A stretch of 64,000 nt of DNA from Marinobacterium rhizophilum DSM 18822 (GTDB taxonomy: Bacteria; Pseudomonadota; Gammaproteobacteria; Pseudomonadales; Balneatricaceae), in NCBI RefSeq assembly GCF_000378045.1, contig NZ_KB899097.1, forward strand, positions 62,001 through 126,000, read 5' to 3'. The stretch's first letter is position 1. The number at the start of each line of letters is the position of its first letter. Position numbers and translations under genes: made by a program. Below, one piece after another: positions 49,620 through 57,896 of the stretch. Under the pieces are notes generated by a model that was given only the letters and a program-made list of their open reading frames with translations, did no database searches and was not told the origin of the DNA.

Positions 49620-50531
49620 TCAGCTGCTGCCGACCGATGTTTTGTCGAGATTCAGGAAGTAACGCTTCAGACGCTCCGCGACATCCATCACGTCCGGGCG
49701 CTCAAGGTTGCGCTGAGGAACCCAGAGGGCAATGTCCCGCGTTGGCAACAGGGTTTTGACGCTCAACACGTGATCGTCGTTGAGACGCTCGGAGAGCATG
49801 GTCATACGGTAAGGCAGCGTCACGACCACATCACTGCGCTGCAACAGCGATATCACCATATCGATCCCGCCGGTGAAGATCATCCGGGCCGGGCCGCTGA
49901 AACGTCCTGCATCGAGGGCTTCGAAGATTCCTGAGCTGGCGCCCGACGCGATCCAGGGCTGAGATTTCAATATCTCGGGCTCAATGGACGATTTACGGCC
50001 ATAAAAAGGGGAGTCGACGCCCGCGAAGATACGCATTTCGTCGTGGAAGATGATCTGGCGGGTCAGGTTGTCCTGTACCACGTCGATATTGGCTGGGGTC
50101 AGCACCAGATCCAGGTCACCTTCATGCAACTGCCTGATCAGGGTGGAAGCCGTTGCCGTGACAAAATGAAGTACCGAGCGGGTGTCCGTAACGGCTTCCG
50201 TAAAGAAGCCGTTGATCGCACCCAGGGCGATGAGAGGACCGGCACCGACACGGATCTCGCCGCCAAGTCCCTGTTGCCACTGCGCGATCAGAGTCGTGCT
50301 GTGCTCCGCATAGTCGCTGATCCGTTGACCGACTTCTGCAAGGCGGGCGCCTATTTCGGTCGGGCGTACACCACTGGACGTTCGCACCAGCACCGGCCCC
50401 CCAACCTTGTGCTCGATGGTCTGAATCGCACGGGTCAGTGTGGGTTGGGTTACATTGAGTCGTTCAGCGGCCCGGCTGAGCGAGCCATGCTTCACGATTA
50501 CAGCCAGTTGTCTAAGTAAGCGCGGATCCAT
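49620..50531 (-). CDS. LysR-family regulator of the first TRAP/sulfatase unit
   Basis: The 303-residue protein has a LysR DNA-binding domain (KHGSLSRAAERLNVTQPTLT, about residues 14-33) and an effector domain (GLGGEIRVGAGPLIALGAIN). It is divergent from the TAXI protein gene with a 113-bp spacer and resembles in organisation the LysR gene at 57891, which fronts the second unit. A likely role is substrate-dependent activation of TAXI-TRAP-sulfatase genes; the ligand may be an aryl sulfate or its desulfated acid. Confidence 0.85.
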   Translation of the reverse strand: MDPRLLRQLAVIVKHGSLSRAAERLNVTQPTLTRAIQTIEHKVGGPVLVRTSSGVRPTEIGARLAEVGQRISDYAEHSTTLIAQWQQGLGGEIRVGAGPLIALGAINGFFTEAVTDTRSVLHFVTATASTLIRQLHEGDLDLVLTPANIDVVQDNLTRQIIFHDEMRIFAGVDSPFYGRKSSIEPEILKSQPWIASGASSGIFEALDAGRFSGPARMIFTGGIDMVISLLQRSDVVVTLPYRMTMLSERLNDDHVLSVKTLLPTRDIALWVPQRNLERPDVMDVAERLKRYFLNLDKTSVGSS

Positions 50532-50644
50532 CTATAAATTTCTGTATAGCCGTACCGTAAAATGTAATTTCATTTATATCTCACAAAGATTCTATGATCA
50601 ACGTATCCAACAAGTCCAATTAAAACGATAAGAGGAATTGTACA

Positions 50645-51646
50645 GTGAACTTTCTGAAAAACACCGTCGCTGCAGGCATCCTGTCCTTAGCTGCCCTTGG
50701 CGCCCAGGCACAGTCCCTAGGCTTCGAGGGGGCCGGCTCCGCTTCCCTGACCGGCATCGTGCCACAGTCGATGGCTCCCTACGCCGCCAAGGAGGGTGTC
50801 GACCTGCAGGTCGTGCTGGGGCAGTCTCTGACCAAGTCGGTCATGAAGGTAGCCGCCGGCAGACTGGACCTTGCCGTTGCCCCACCACCCGCCATCACAG
50901 CCATGAAAGCCGGCGCAGGCCCCTACAAGGGCAGCCCCGATCAGGCGAAAAAACTGTCCGGCAACCTGCGCGCACTGTTCGGCTTCTCCGCCAGCGCTAT
51001 GCACGGCATCGTCTGGGCCGATTCCGGCATCGAGAGCTGGAAGGACCTCAAGGGCAAGCGCGTCTTTATCGGTGCGCCGGCAGGTGCCGCCGCAGACCAG
51101 TCCGCCGGACTGATCGAGCAGGCCTCCGGCGGCCTGGTGGCCGGTACCGACTATGAAGGCATCAAGCTGCCCTGGGGCGCGGCCCTTCAGGGGTTCCAGG
51201 ACGGCCAGTTCGACGTCTATATGGGCTTCTATCCGATCGGTTCCCAGGCACTCAACGAGCTCAGCCTGCAGCGCCCGATCCGGATTCTGTCGGTGAGCGA
51301 GGAGGTCATCGCCTCCCCTGGCTGGACAGAGTTTCAACGCCAGCAGGTCATCGGCCTTGCAACCATTGCGGCCAACACCTACTCCGGACAGGTCAATGCC
51401 GACCAGGCGATCAACACCGGTACGACGCTGATGATGGTGGTCACCAACACCAAGCTGAATGACGATACCGCCTATAAGCTCACCAAGGCATTCTGGGACA
51501 ACATCGACGCGATGAAGCAGGCCAACGCCCTGATGAAGCAGGTCGATCCGTCCCAGCCCTTTACCGGGGTGAACGTGCCCTTGCATCCGGGCGCGGCTCG
51601 CTACTACCAGGAACAGGGGATCGAGATTCCCGCCGACCTGATGTAG
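50645..51646 (+). CDS. TAXI-family TRAP solute-binding protein (unit 1), GTG start
   Basis: The 333-residue periplasmic protein has a signal peptide with cleavage probably after GAQAQ (about residue 22). The TAXI fold follows, with TKSVMKVAAGRLDLAVAPPP in the first lobe, GKRVFIGAPAGAAADQ in the second, and LPWGAALQGFQDGQFDVYMG. The GTG start follows AGAGGA. TAXI proteins capture substrates for TRAP transporters; known ligands are acidic or amino-acid-like, and many are unknown. Sequence stretches are shared with the TAXI protein at 58919, so the two arose by duplication. It is followed by the permease gene after a strong hairpin. Confidence 0.92.
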   Translation: MNFLKNTVAAGILSLAALGAQAQSLGFEGAGSASLTGIVPQSMAPYAAKEGVDLQVVLGQSLTKSVMKVAAGRLDLAVAPPPAITAMKAGAGPYKGSPDQAKKLSGNLRALFGFSASAMHGIVWADSGIESWKDLKGKRVFIGAPAGAAADQSAGLIEQASGGLVAGTDYEGIKLPWGAALQGFQDGQFDVYMGFYPIGSQALNELSLQRPIRILSVSEEVIASPGWTEFQRQQVIGLATIAANTYSGQVNADQAINTGTTLMMVVTNTKLNDDTAYKLTKAFWDNIDAMKQANALMKQVDPSQPFTGVNVPLHPGAARYYQEQGIEIPADLM

Positions 51647-51687
51647 CCAGACGGATGTAACAGACCCTTCGCACGTTCGGACGCACC

Positions 51688-51712
51688 GGCCGGCAGCCAC
51701 CGGCTGCCGGCC
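51688..51712 (+). other. 11-bp hairpin between TAXI protein and permease genes (unit 1)
   Basis: A perfect 11-bp stem GGCCGGCAGCC/GGCTGCCGGCC (51688-51698 with 51702-51712) with a 3-base loop lies between binding-protein stop and permease start and lacks a T run. It probably protects the upstream mRNA so that binding protein exceeds permease. Confidence 0.7.
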
Positions 51713-51741
51713 AGATCCCACCTCAGCTTTCGGGTTCCACC

Positions 51742-53649
51742 ATGCTATCTACTCTCTACTCTCGCTTCAGCTTTCTGGTCGGGCTGGTGATCGCGTTGAT
51801 TGGTCTTGGCAATGTGCTGCCGACCTTCGACGTCCTGCCGCGCATCGGTCCCTTCGCGATCGAATGGTATCGGCCGCTGTTTTTCTTGCTCTGCGTTATG
51901 GCGTTCCTGAGCCACCGCCTGATAAAGCATCACCGTCCCCTCGATCTGCTGCTGTTCGCGGTCGTGGCGCTGGCGACAGCCTTTGTCTGCTGGGACAGCT
52001 ACCACATCGGTCAGGTCCTGGTGAATGAGATTTACTTCTTCGGTCCACGGGAAGGCATCATTGCCGCCTTCGCCGCCGCGCTGACGATCTTCATCTGCTG
52101 GAAGCAGTGGGGCGCGCCGATTGCGATTCTCGGCATGATCGCCGCGCTTTATCTCGCCACCGGTCAGTACTGGCCCGGCGTCTTCGCAACCATTCCGTCC
52201 GATATCAGCGAGACGCTGGCCGCCAACCTCTGGTACAGCGCCGACCAGGGCATTCTCGGCTCGATCATGGGCATCGTCCTGACCACGGTACTGCCGTTCA
52301 TCATTCTGGGCGCCGTGCTCGAGGGTGCCGGGGCCGGCAGCTCCATGATCCGTATCGCCTTCTACTCGATGCGCGGTTTCCGTGGAGGCCCGGCCTACGC
52401 CGCGATCGCCGCGTCGGCGCTGTTCGGCACGGTTTCCGGCAGTGCCGTGGCCAATGTCGTCGGAACCGGCGTTGTCACCATTCCGATGATCCGGCGCCGG
52501 GGCTTTTCCGCCAACTTCGCCGGTGCCGTCGAAGCGGCGGCTTCAACCGGCGGCCAGATCCTGCCGCCCATCATGGGCGCGGCGGCACTGGTGATGGCCG
52601 ATATCGTCGGCGTCAGTTACCTCAGTGTCATCACCGCGGTTCTGGTACCGGCGCTGGCCTATTACATCAGCCTGTTCATGTCGGTCTATTTCGAGGCCCA
52701 GCGACTCAATATCTCGGCAACCGACGATGAGCCTGCCGAGAAACCGGAATCCCAGGACTGGCTGAACCTGATTCTGGTGTTCGGACCGATCTTCCTGATC
52801 GTCTGGCTGCTGATCAGCGGCATGTCGCCGGCCGGCGCCTCGATTTCGGCGATCCTGCTGCTGTTTCCGCTGAGCTTGATCAACCCGGAGATCCGCAAGA
52901 AGCCGGCCAAGCTAATCGGCGCCCTGTCGTCCGGCGGCCATACCGTGGCGCAGCTGATCATTGCGATCTCGATCGTCGGCATTGTCGTGGCGACGCTGGA
53001 AGCAACCGGAATTCCGTCCAAGCTGGGGGTACTGCTGACCGAGGCGGCAAGCTCGTCGCTGCTGATGGCACTGATCATCGCTGCCATCGGCTGCGTGGTA
53101 CTGGGTATGGGGATGCCCACCCTGCCGGCCTACATCGCCATTATCAGTGTCATGGGCATCACCCTGCAGCAGCTGGGTCTGGACCTGCTGACCGCGCACA
53201 TGTTCGTGTTCTTCTTCGGGGTGGCGTCCGTCATCACGCCCCCGGTGGCCATCGCGGCCTATGCCGCCGCCTCCATTTCCCAGGGCAAACCGATCGGAAC
53301 CGCGGTCGAGAGCTCGCGCATCGGCGCGATGATCTTCCTGATCCCGTTCGCCTTCGCCCTGGATCCGGCACTGCTGCTCGGCGCCGCATCCGACGCCCCG
53401 CTGGAGCCGCTGCACCTGGTGATTTCGATCGTCAGTCTGCTGGCCGCCATCTACCTGGCCGCCAGTGCGCTGATCGGTTTCGACCGCTGCGAGCTGGGCA
53501 TACCTGAGCGCCTGGTCTTGTTTGCACTGGCACTGGCACTGCTGTCGCCCTTTGTCGTCGCCAAGCTGGTGGCCCTGGTGATCGGCGGCCTGCTGGTGGC
53601 GCGACGAATTCTGGCATCCAGCTCAACCCCGGCGATAAAGGAGGTATAA
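51742..53649 (+). CDS. TRAP transporter fused permease (unit 1)
   Basis: The 635-residue polytopic protein combines the small and large TRAP membrane subunits in one chain, as usual with TAXI proteins. DctM-type landmarks are FGTVSGSAVANVVGTGVVTI, EAAASTGGQILPPIMGAAAL and VLGMGMPTLPAYIAIISVMG. It uses a sodium gradient to import the ligand delivered by the TAXI protein; the two NhaC antiporters of this organism could maintain such a gradient. Its last codons contain AAAGGAGG, which serves as ribosome-binding site for the sulfatase gene that starts one base after the stop. Confidence 0.93.
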   Translation: MLSTLYSRFSFLVGLVIALIGLGNVLPTFDVLPRIGPFAIEWYRPLFFLLCVMAFLSHRLIKHHRPLDLLLFAVVALATAFVCWDSYHIGQVLVNEIYFFGPREGIIAAFAAALTIFICWKQWGAPIAILGMIAALYLATGQYWPGVFATIPSDISETLAANLWYSADQGILGSIMGIVLTTVLPFIILGAVLEGAGAGSSMIRIAFYSMRGFRGGPAYAAIAASALFGTVSGSAVANVVGTGVVTIPMIRRRGFSANFAGAVEAAASTGGQILPPIMGAAALVMADIVGVSYLSVITAVLVPALAYYISLFMSVYFEAQRLNISATDDEPAEKPESQDWLNLILVFGPIFLIVWLLISGMSPAGASISAILLLFPLSLINPEIRKKPAKLIGALSSGGHTVAQLIIAISIVGIVVATLEATGIPSKLGVLLTEAASSSLLMALIIAAIGCVVLGMGMPTLPAYIAIISVMGITLQQLGLDLLTAHMFVFFFGVASVITPPVAIAAYAAASISQGKPIGTAVESSRIGAMIFLIPFAFALDPALLLGAASDAPLEPLHLVISIVSLLAAIYLAASALIGFDRCELGIPERLVLFALALALLSPFVVAKLVALVIGGLLVARRILASSSTPAIKEV

Positions 53650-53650
53650 A

Positions 53651-55219
53651 ATGAATCGCAGGCCCAATTTCATAATGATCGTCTCCGACCAGCAGCGTGC
53701 CGACTGGCTGGGATGTTACGGACATCCGGTCCTCAACACCCCCAATATCGACAAGCTCGCGGCCCAGGGTATTCGTTTCGATGAATTCCACACCGCGTCA
53801 CCGGTGTGCATGCCCAACCGCGCAAGCATTCTCACCGGGCGTTACCCCAGCGTCCACGGCTTGCGTTACAACGGCTGCGCACTGACCAGCCGCGCCAACA
53901 CCTTTGTCGAGGTGCTGAAAGCCTCCGGCTACCAGACCGCGGCGATCGGCAAGAGCCATCTGCAGCCGTTCACCTCCAATGATGCCCCCTTCGGCAAGGC
54001 CCTGGAAGAAAAGTACAACGGTCCGATTTCGGAAGCCTGGAAGGACGACTTTAAGCCGTACGTGTACGAGGAACCGCGTCAGTACGAAGGCACGGAGCGT
54101 TACGACTTCCCGACGCCCTACTACGGCTTCGACCATGTCGATATGGTGACCGACCACGGCGACAGGGCCGGTGGTCACTACCTGCAGTGGCTGCGAGGCA
54201 AAACGCCGGAATGGGAGCAACTGCGTGACCCGAAGGAGCAGTTCGAGCATGACTACAGCTGCCCCCAGGCCAAGCGGACCAAGATGCCCGAAGAGCTTTA
54301 CCCGACGCGTTACATCGAAAACCAGGCCGTCGAGTGGATCAACGAGCAGGCCAGTGAGGAGGAGCCGTTTTTCCTGTTCATATCCTTCCCGGATCCCCAT
54401 CACCCCTTCAACCCGCCCGGTAAATACTGGGACCGGTATCAGCCCGAGCAGTTTGAGCTGGACGTCAGGGCCGAGGATCTGAAAACGCCGGCGCCGCTGT
54501 TGGAATTTGCCCGGCAGCGCCTCGAGAAAGGCGAGTATCCGGATACGCCGCAGGAAGCCTTCGCCGCCACCGAGCAGCACTGCAAGGAGGCCATGGCGCT
54601 GACCGGCGGCATGATCGACATGATCGACGATGCCGTGGGCAGCATCACGGCCGCGCTCCGGGCCCGGGGGCTCGATGACAACACCGTGATCATTTATACC
54701 GCCGACCACGGGGATTATCTGGGCGACGCCAACATGCTGCTCAAGGGCCCCTGGATGCGCAAATCCATTCACCGCGTGCCCTTTATCTGGCGCGACCCGA
54801 CAGCCGAGCCCGGCACGGTCACGGACCATCTGGGCAGCGCCGTCGATATCGGCCCGACCATTATGGCCCGCGCCGGCGTCAGCCCCTATTTCGGCATTCA
54901 GGGACGCGACCTGCTGGCCGACGTGGCAAGCGGCGAAGGCCGGGAGCAACTGCTGATCGAACACAACGACAACGTGCCCCGCATGGGTCTGAAAAAAGCC
55001 TCCCGCAGCCGTACGCTGTACACCCACGACTGGCGCCTGACCCTCTATCCGGGCGAGGAATGGGGGGAGCTGTACCACACGGCAGAAGACCCGAAGCACC
55101 TGAACAACCTCTGGTTCGATCCCGCTGCCCGGGAGAAGAAAGGTGAACTGATGGAGCTGCTGGCGCTGGAAATCACCGCGACGATGGATGAAAGCCCGCG
55201 CGCCATTCGCAGGGCCTGA
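53651..55219 (+). CDS. leaderless sulfatase-family hydrolase with CxPxR motif (unit 1)
   Basis: The 522-residue alkaline-phosphatase-superfamily enzyme has the sulfatase signature CMPNRASILTGRYPSVHG with Cys53, to be converted to formylglycine. Metal ligands are in IVSDQQRADWLGCYG near residue 13 and in YTADHGDYLGDANML. There is no signal peptide, so it acts in the cytosol on an imported ester. It starts one base after the permease stop behind a near-perfect Shine-Dalgarno site, so it is expressed with the transporter. An aryl sulfate is the inferred substrate from the neighbouring vanAB; alkyl sulfate or phosphonate monoester are alternatives. No formylglycine-generating enzyme gene is in the window. 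Confidence 0.88.
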   Translation: MNRRPNFIMIVSDQQRADWLGCYGHPVLNTPNIDKLAAQGIRFDEFHTASPVCMPNRASILTGRYPSVHGLRYNGCALTSRANTFVEVLKASGYQTAAIGKSHLQPFTSNDAPFGKALEEKYNGPISEAWKDDFKPYVYEEPRQYEGTERYDFPTPYYGFDHVDMVTDHGDRAGGHYLQWLRGKTPEWEQLRDPKEQFEHDYSCPQAKRTKMPEELYPTRYIENQAVEWINEQASEEEPFFLFISFPDPHHPFNPPGKYWDRYQPEQFELDVRAEDLKTPAPLLEFARQRLEKGEYPDTPQEAFAATEQHCKEAMALTGGMIDMIDDAVGSITAALRARGLDDNTVIIYTADHGDYLGDANMLLKGPWMRKSIHRVPFIWRDPTAEPGTVTDHLGSAVDIGPTIMARAGVSPYFGIQGRDLLADVASGEGREQLLIEHNDNVPRMGLKKASRSRTLYTHDWRLTLYPGEEWGELYHTAEDPKHLNNLWFDPAAREKKGELMELLALEITATMDESPRAIRRA

Positions 55220-55236
55220 GGCGCAACCGGCACCCT

Positions 55237-55263
55237 CGGACCCGGACGGCAGTTCCGGGTCCG
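55237..55263 (+). terminator. hairpin after the first sulfatase gene
   Basis: A 10-bp stem CGGACCCGGA/TCCGGGTCCG (55237-55246 with 55254-55263) lies 17 bp after the sulfatase stop. It has no T run, so it is a weak or Rho-assisted end. Confidence 0.55.
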
Positions 55264-55296
55264 GTTAACGGGAGACGGCCTCTGCACCGTCTGTTC

Positions 55297-55528
55297 TCAG
55301 GCTGACTCCACTCGGACCACGTGCCGCTCCGCGGCTTGTTCCGTTCTGCCGGCAAAGGTTTCGGCATCGCGCCCGAAAGGCGATACGCATCGGCGTCCCG
55401 GAAACCTCCAGCCGTTCGGCGGTCGGTATTTCGGCCAGTCGCTCACCTGCGGCCAGCTCATCGGAAATGATCATCTGTCGCAATGCGCTCAGCACACGCT
55501 GCCCCGCTTTGCTCATATCAAACCTCAA
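55297..55528 (-). pseudogene. vanR: VanR-type GntR regulator with internal deletion
   Basis: The frame from 55528 (or ATG 55516) encodes the GntR DNA-binding start MSKAGQRVLSALRQMIISDE, then GERLAEIPTAERLEVSG and MRIAFRA, very close to VanR of Caulobacter as I remember it. After about 55 residues similarity stops; in another frame the DNA then reads RDAETFAGRTEQAAERHVVR and ends at TGA 55297, which looks like the last residues of a GntR protein. Roughly 170 codons that would form the ligand-binding domain are missing, so the gene is broken. It lies upstream of vanA in divergent orientation, the normal vanR position. Confidence 0.75.
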
Positions 55529-55580
55529 GCCCCGACGGCTGTGAATTCATCGCTTTTATCCTGCTACCGACTATAGCAAT

Positions 55581-55592
55581 TTTGGATCCAAT
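55581..55592. promoter_or_regulatory. VanR-type operator in vanR promoter
   Basis: TTTGGATCCAAT contains the perfect palindrome TTGGATCCAA (55582-55591) and lies 54 bp upstream of the broken vanR start, where it would serve autoregulation. Confidence 0.7.
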
Positions 55593-55740
55593 AGCCTTCC
55601 AGCATATAAGCGGAAGCTTCTATTCCCGAATGCCAAGCGACGTCATGAGCTACCGGCTCTGACTAAGCAGCCCGAAATCGAGCCGAAAAAGGCCTATCTA
55701 TAACAAAAAAAGCCAATAAGGAACTTCCTTATAAATTCAA

Positions 55741-55752
55741 ATTGGATCCAAT
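55741..55752. promoter_or_regulatory. VanR-type operator, vanA distal
   Basis: ATTGGATCCAAT is a perfect 12-bp palindrome, identical to the VanR operator core reported for Caulobacter as I recall it. A half site ATTGGAT follows directly at 55753-55759. It lies just upstream of the vanA -35 element. Confidence 0.8.
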
Positions 55753-55766
55753 ATTGGATAGAAAGC

Positions 55767-55794
55767 TTGATATTAATCAAGATATCCCTATAAT
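55767..55794 (+). promoter_or_regulatory. sigma-70 promoter of vanAB
   Basis: TTGATA (55767-55772) and a perfect TATAAT (55789-55794) are separated by 16 bp, 38 bp upstream of the vanA start. The -10 box abuts an operator palindrome, so repressor and polymerase would compete. Confidence 0.75.
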
Positions 55795-55803
55795 TGGATC
55801 CAA
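55794..55803. promoter_or_regulatory. VanR-type operator over vanA transcription start
   Basis: TTGGATCCAA is a perfect 10-bp palindrome that starts at the last base of the -10 box. Its position fits direct repression. Confidence 0.78.
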
Positions 55804-55832
55804 AATAAAACAAGCACCCAGAGGAGTCTCAA

Positions 55833-56888
55833 ATGTTTCTGAAGAACACCTGGTACGTCGGCTGCACCCCGAACGAATTCGCAGACAAACCACTGGGCCG
55901 CCAGATCTGCGGCGAGAAGATGGTTTTCTACCGTGGCCCCGAAGGCCGCGCAGCGGCCGTTGAAGATTTCTGCCCGCACCGCGGCGCTCCCCTTTCTCTG
56001 GGCTACGTCGAAGACGGCCTGCTGGTCTGTGGTTATCACGGCCTGAAAATGGACAACGACGGCAAGACCGCCGAGATGCCCGGCCAGCGCGTTCGGGGCT
56101 TTCCGTGCATCAAGAACTACCCGGTGGTGGAGCGCTACGGCTTCGTCTGGGTCTGGCCCGGCGATGCATCCAAGGCCGACCCCGAGCTGATTCCCGTACC
56201 GGAGTGGGCCGACAACCCGGACTGGGCCTACGGCGGCGGCCTCTACCATATCAACTGCGACTACCGCCTGATGATCGACAACCTCATGGACCTTACACAT
56301 GAGACCTACGTTCACTCCACCAGCATCGGCCAGCCCGAGATCGACGAGGCGCCCGTCGCCACCGAGGTGAATGGCGAAGAGGTGATCACCAGCCGCTATA
56401 TGGACAACATCACGGCGCCGCCATTCTGGCGCATGGCCCTGAAAGCGAACCACCTGGCCGATGACGTACCGGTGGACCGCTGGCAGATCTGCCGTTTCAC
56501 GCCGCCGAGCCACGTCATGATCGAAGTCGGTGTCGCCCATGCCGGTCACGGCGGTTACGACGCCCCGGACGAGTACAAGGCGGCCAGCACCGTGGTTGAC
56601 TTCATAACCCCCGAAACCGAGACCAGCCACTGGTATTTCTGGGGCATGGCCCGCAAATTTAAGCCGGAAGATACCAACCTCACGGCCCAGATCCGCGAAG
56701 GCCAGGGCAAAATCTTCGGCGAAGACCTGGATATGCTCGAACAGCAGCAGCAGAACCTGCTCGACTATCCCGATCGCAAGCTGCTGAAACTGAATATCGA
56801 TGCCGGTGGCGTCCAGTCACGCCGCATCCTGGATCGGCTCCTCAAGGCGGAACAGGAACAGAACGAGTCCGTGGCCAGCGGCAACTGA
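55833..56888 (+). CDS. vanA: vanillate O-demethylase, Rieske oxygenase subunit
   Basis: The 351-residue protein matches Pseudomonas VanA along its length from memory: the Rieske cluster ligands CPHRGAPLSLGYVEDGLLVC and GYHGL (Cys-His/Cys-His), then the mononuclear iron site in LMIDNLMDLTHETYVHSTSI. FITPETETSHWYFWGMAR and LLKLNIDAGGVQSRRILDRL follow. With VanB it demethylates vanillate to protocatechuate and formaldehyde. GAGGAG precedes the ATG. The gene is under a VanR-type promoter and lies between two TRAP/sulfatase units. Related methoxybenzoates such as veratrate could also be substrates. Confidence 0.95.
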   Translation: MFLKNTWYVGCTPNEFADKPLGRQICGEKMVFYRGPEGRAAAVEDFCPHRGAPLSLGYVEDGLLVCGYHGLKMDNDGKTAEMPGQRVRGFPCIKNYPVVERYGFVWVWPGDASKADPELIPVPEWADNPDWAYGGGLYHINCDYRLMIDNLMDLTHETYVHSTSIGQPEIDEAPVATEVNGEEVITSRYMDNITAPPFWRMALKANHLADDVPVDRWQICRFTPPSHVMIEVGVAHAGHGGYDAPDEYKAASTVVDFITPETETSHWYFWGMARKFKPEDTNLTAQIREGQGKIFGEDLDMLEQQQQNLLDYPDRKLLKLNIDAGGVQSRRILDRLLKAEQEQNESVASGN

Positions 56889-56910
56889 CCCCCGAACAGG
56901 AGACCTGACC

Positions 56911-57864
56911 ATGATCGAAATTGAAGTTATTTCCAAGACCCTCGACGCCGAGGACATCTTCCGGTTCGAATTGGCACGTCCCGACGGCGCCGCGCTGCCG
57001 GCTTTCGGCGCCGGCGCCCATATCGACGTCCATTTGCCGAACGGCCTGGTACGCCAGTATTCGCTGTGCAACCACCCGGAGGAGAGCCATCGCTACGAGA
57101 TCGGCGTGCTGAAAGATCCATCCTCCCGCGGCGGCTCGGCAGCGATGCACGAGCAGGTACAGGCCGGCGACCGGCTGCAGATCAGCGAGCCGCGCAATCA
57201 TTTCCCGCTGGCCCACGAGGCCGCGCGCAGCCTGCTGTTCGCCGGAGGTATCGGGGTCACGCCGATTCTGTGCATGGCCGAGCGACTGGCACACAGCGGC
57301 AGCGAGTTCGAAATGCACTACTGCACGCGCTCCGAAAGCCGTACGGCCTTCCGCCAGCGCATCGCCGACAGCGGCTTAGCCAAGCGGGTACAGTTCCATT
57401 TCGATGACGGCGACCCGACACAGAAACTGGATGCGGCCAGCCTGCTGGCCCGCCCGGAAACCGGCACCCATATCTATGTCTGCGGCCCCAAGGGCTTCAT
57501 GGATCACGTACTGGACACCGCCGAGCGGCAAGGCTGGCCGGCGGACCAGGTGCACCGCGAATATTTCGCCGCGGCGCCGGTCAATCATGACGCCGACGCT
57601 GCCTTCGAGATCCAGCTTGGCAGCAGCGGCCAGATACTCGAGGTTCCGGCCGACAAGAGCGCGCTGCAGGTGCTGCTGGAACAGGATATCGACATTCCTT
57701 ATTCCTGCGAGGACGGCGTCTGCGGTACCTGCCTCACCCGGGTACTGGAGGGAGAACCAGATCACCGCGACCTGTTCATGGAACCCGCCGAGCATGCTGC
57801 GAACGACCAGTTCACTCCCTGCTGCTCGAGAGCCAAAAGCAAGCGCCTGGTGCTGGATATCTAA
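56911..57864 (+). CDS. vanB: vanillate O-demethylase reductase subunit
   Basis: The 317-residue protein has the class IA oxygenase reductase layout: a flavin-binding barrel with RQYSLCNHPEE, an NAD-binding domain with LLFAGGIGVTPILCM and YVCGPKGFMD, and a C-terminal plant-type 2Fe-2S domain with SCEDGVCGTCLTRV and a final Cys in TPCCS. It passes electrons from NADH to VanA. I place the start at ATG 56911 with AGGAGA upstream, 22 bp after vanA; the frame opens to 56800 inside vanA. The unit ends at a hairpin shared with the convergent LysR gene. Confidence 0.94.
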   Translation: MIEIEVISKTLDAEDIFRFELARPDGAALPAFGAGAHIDVHLPNGLVRQYSLCNHPEESHRYEIGVLKDPSSRGGSAAMHEQVQAGDRLQISEPRNHFPLAHEAARSLLFAGGIGVTPILCMAERLAHSGSEFEMHYCTRSESRTAFRQRIADSGLAKRVQFHFDDGDPTQKLDAASLLARPETGTHIYVCGPKGFMDHVLDTAERQGWPADQVHREYFAAAPVNHDADAAFEIQLGSSGQILEVPADKSALQVLLEQDIDIPYSCEDGVCGTCLTRVLEGEPDHRDLFMEPAEHAANDQFTPCCSRAKSKRLVLDI

Positions 57865-57872
57865 GCTGCGGC

Positions 57873-57896
57873 GCCTGAGCGCACCGTCGCTCAGGC
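57873..57896. terminator. hairpin between vanB and the convergent LysR gene
   Basis: A 9-bp stem GCCTGAGCG/CGCTCAGGC (57873-57881 with 57888-57896) lies 8 bp after vanB and overlaps the last codons of the LysR gene. It could end both transcripts, though no T run follows. Confidence 0.55.

Noticed and set aside
53798-55099. 433-residue antisense frame over the first sulfatase gene
   Set aside because: The sulfatase on the plus strand has catalytic and metal motifs; the antisense frame has none.
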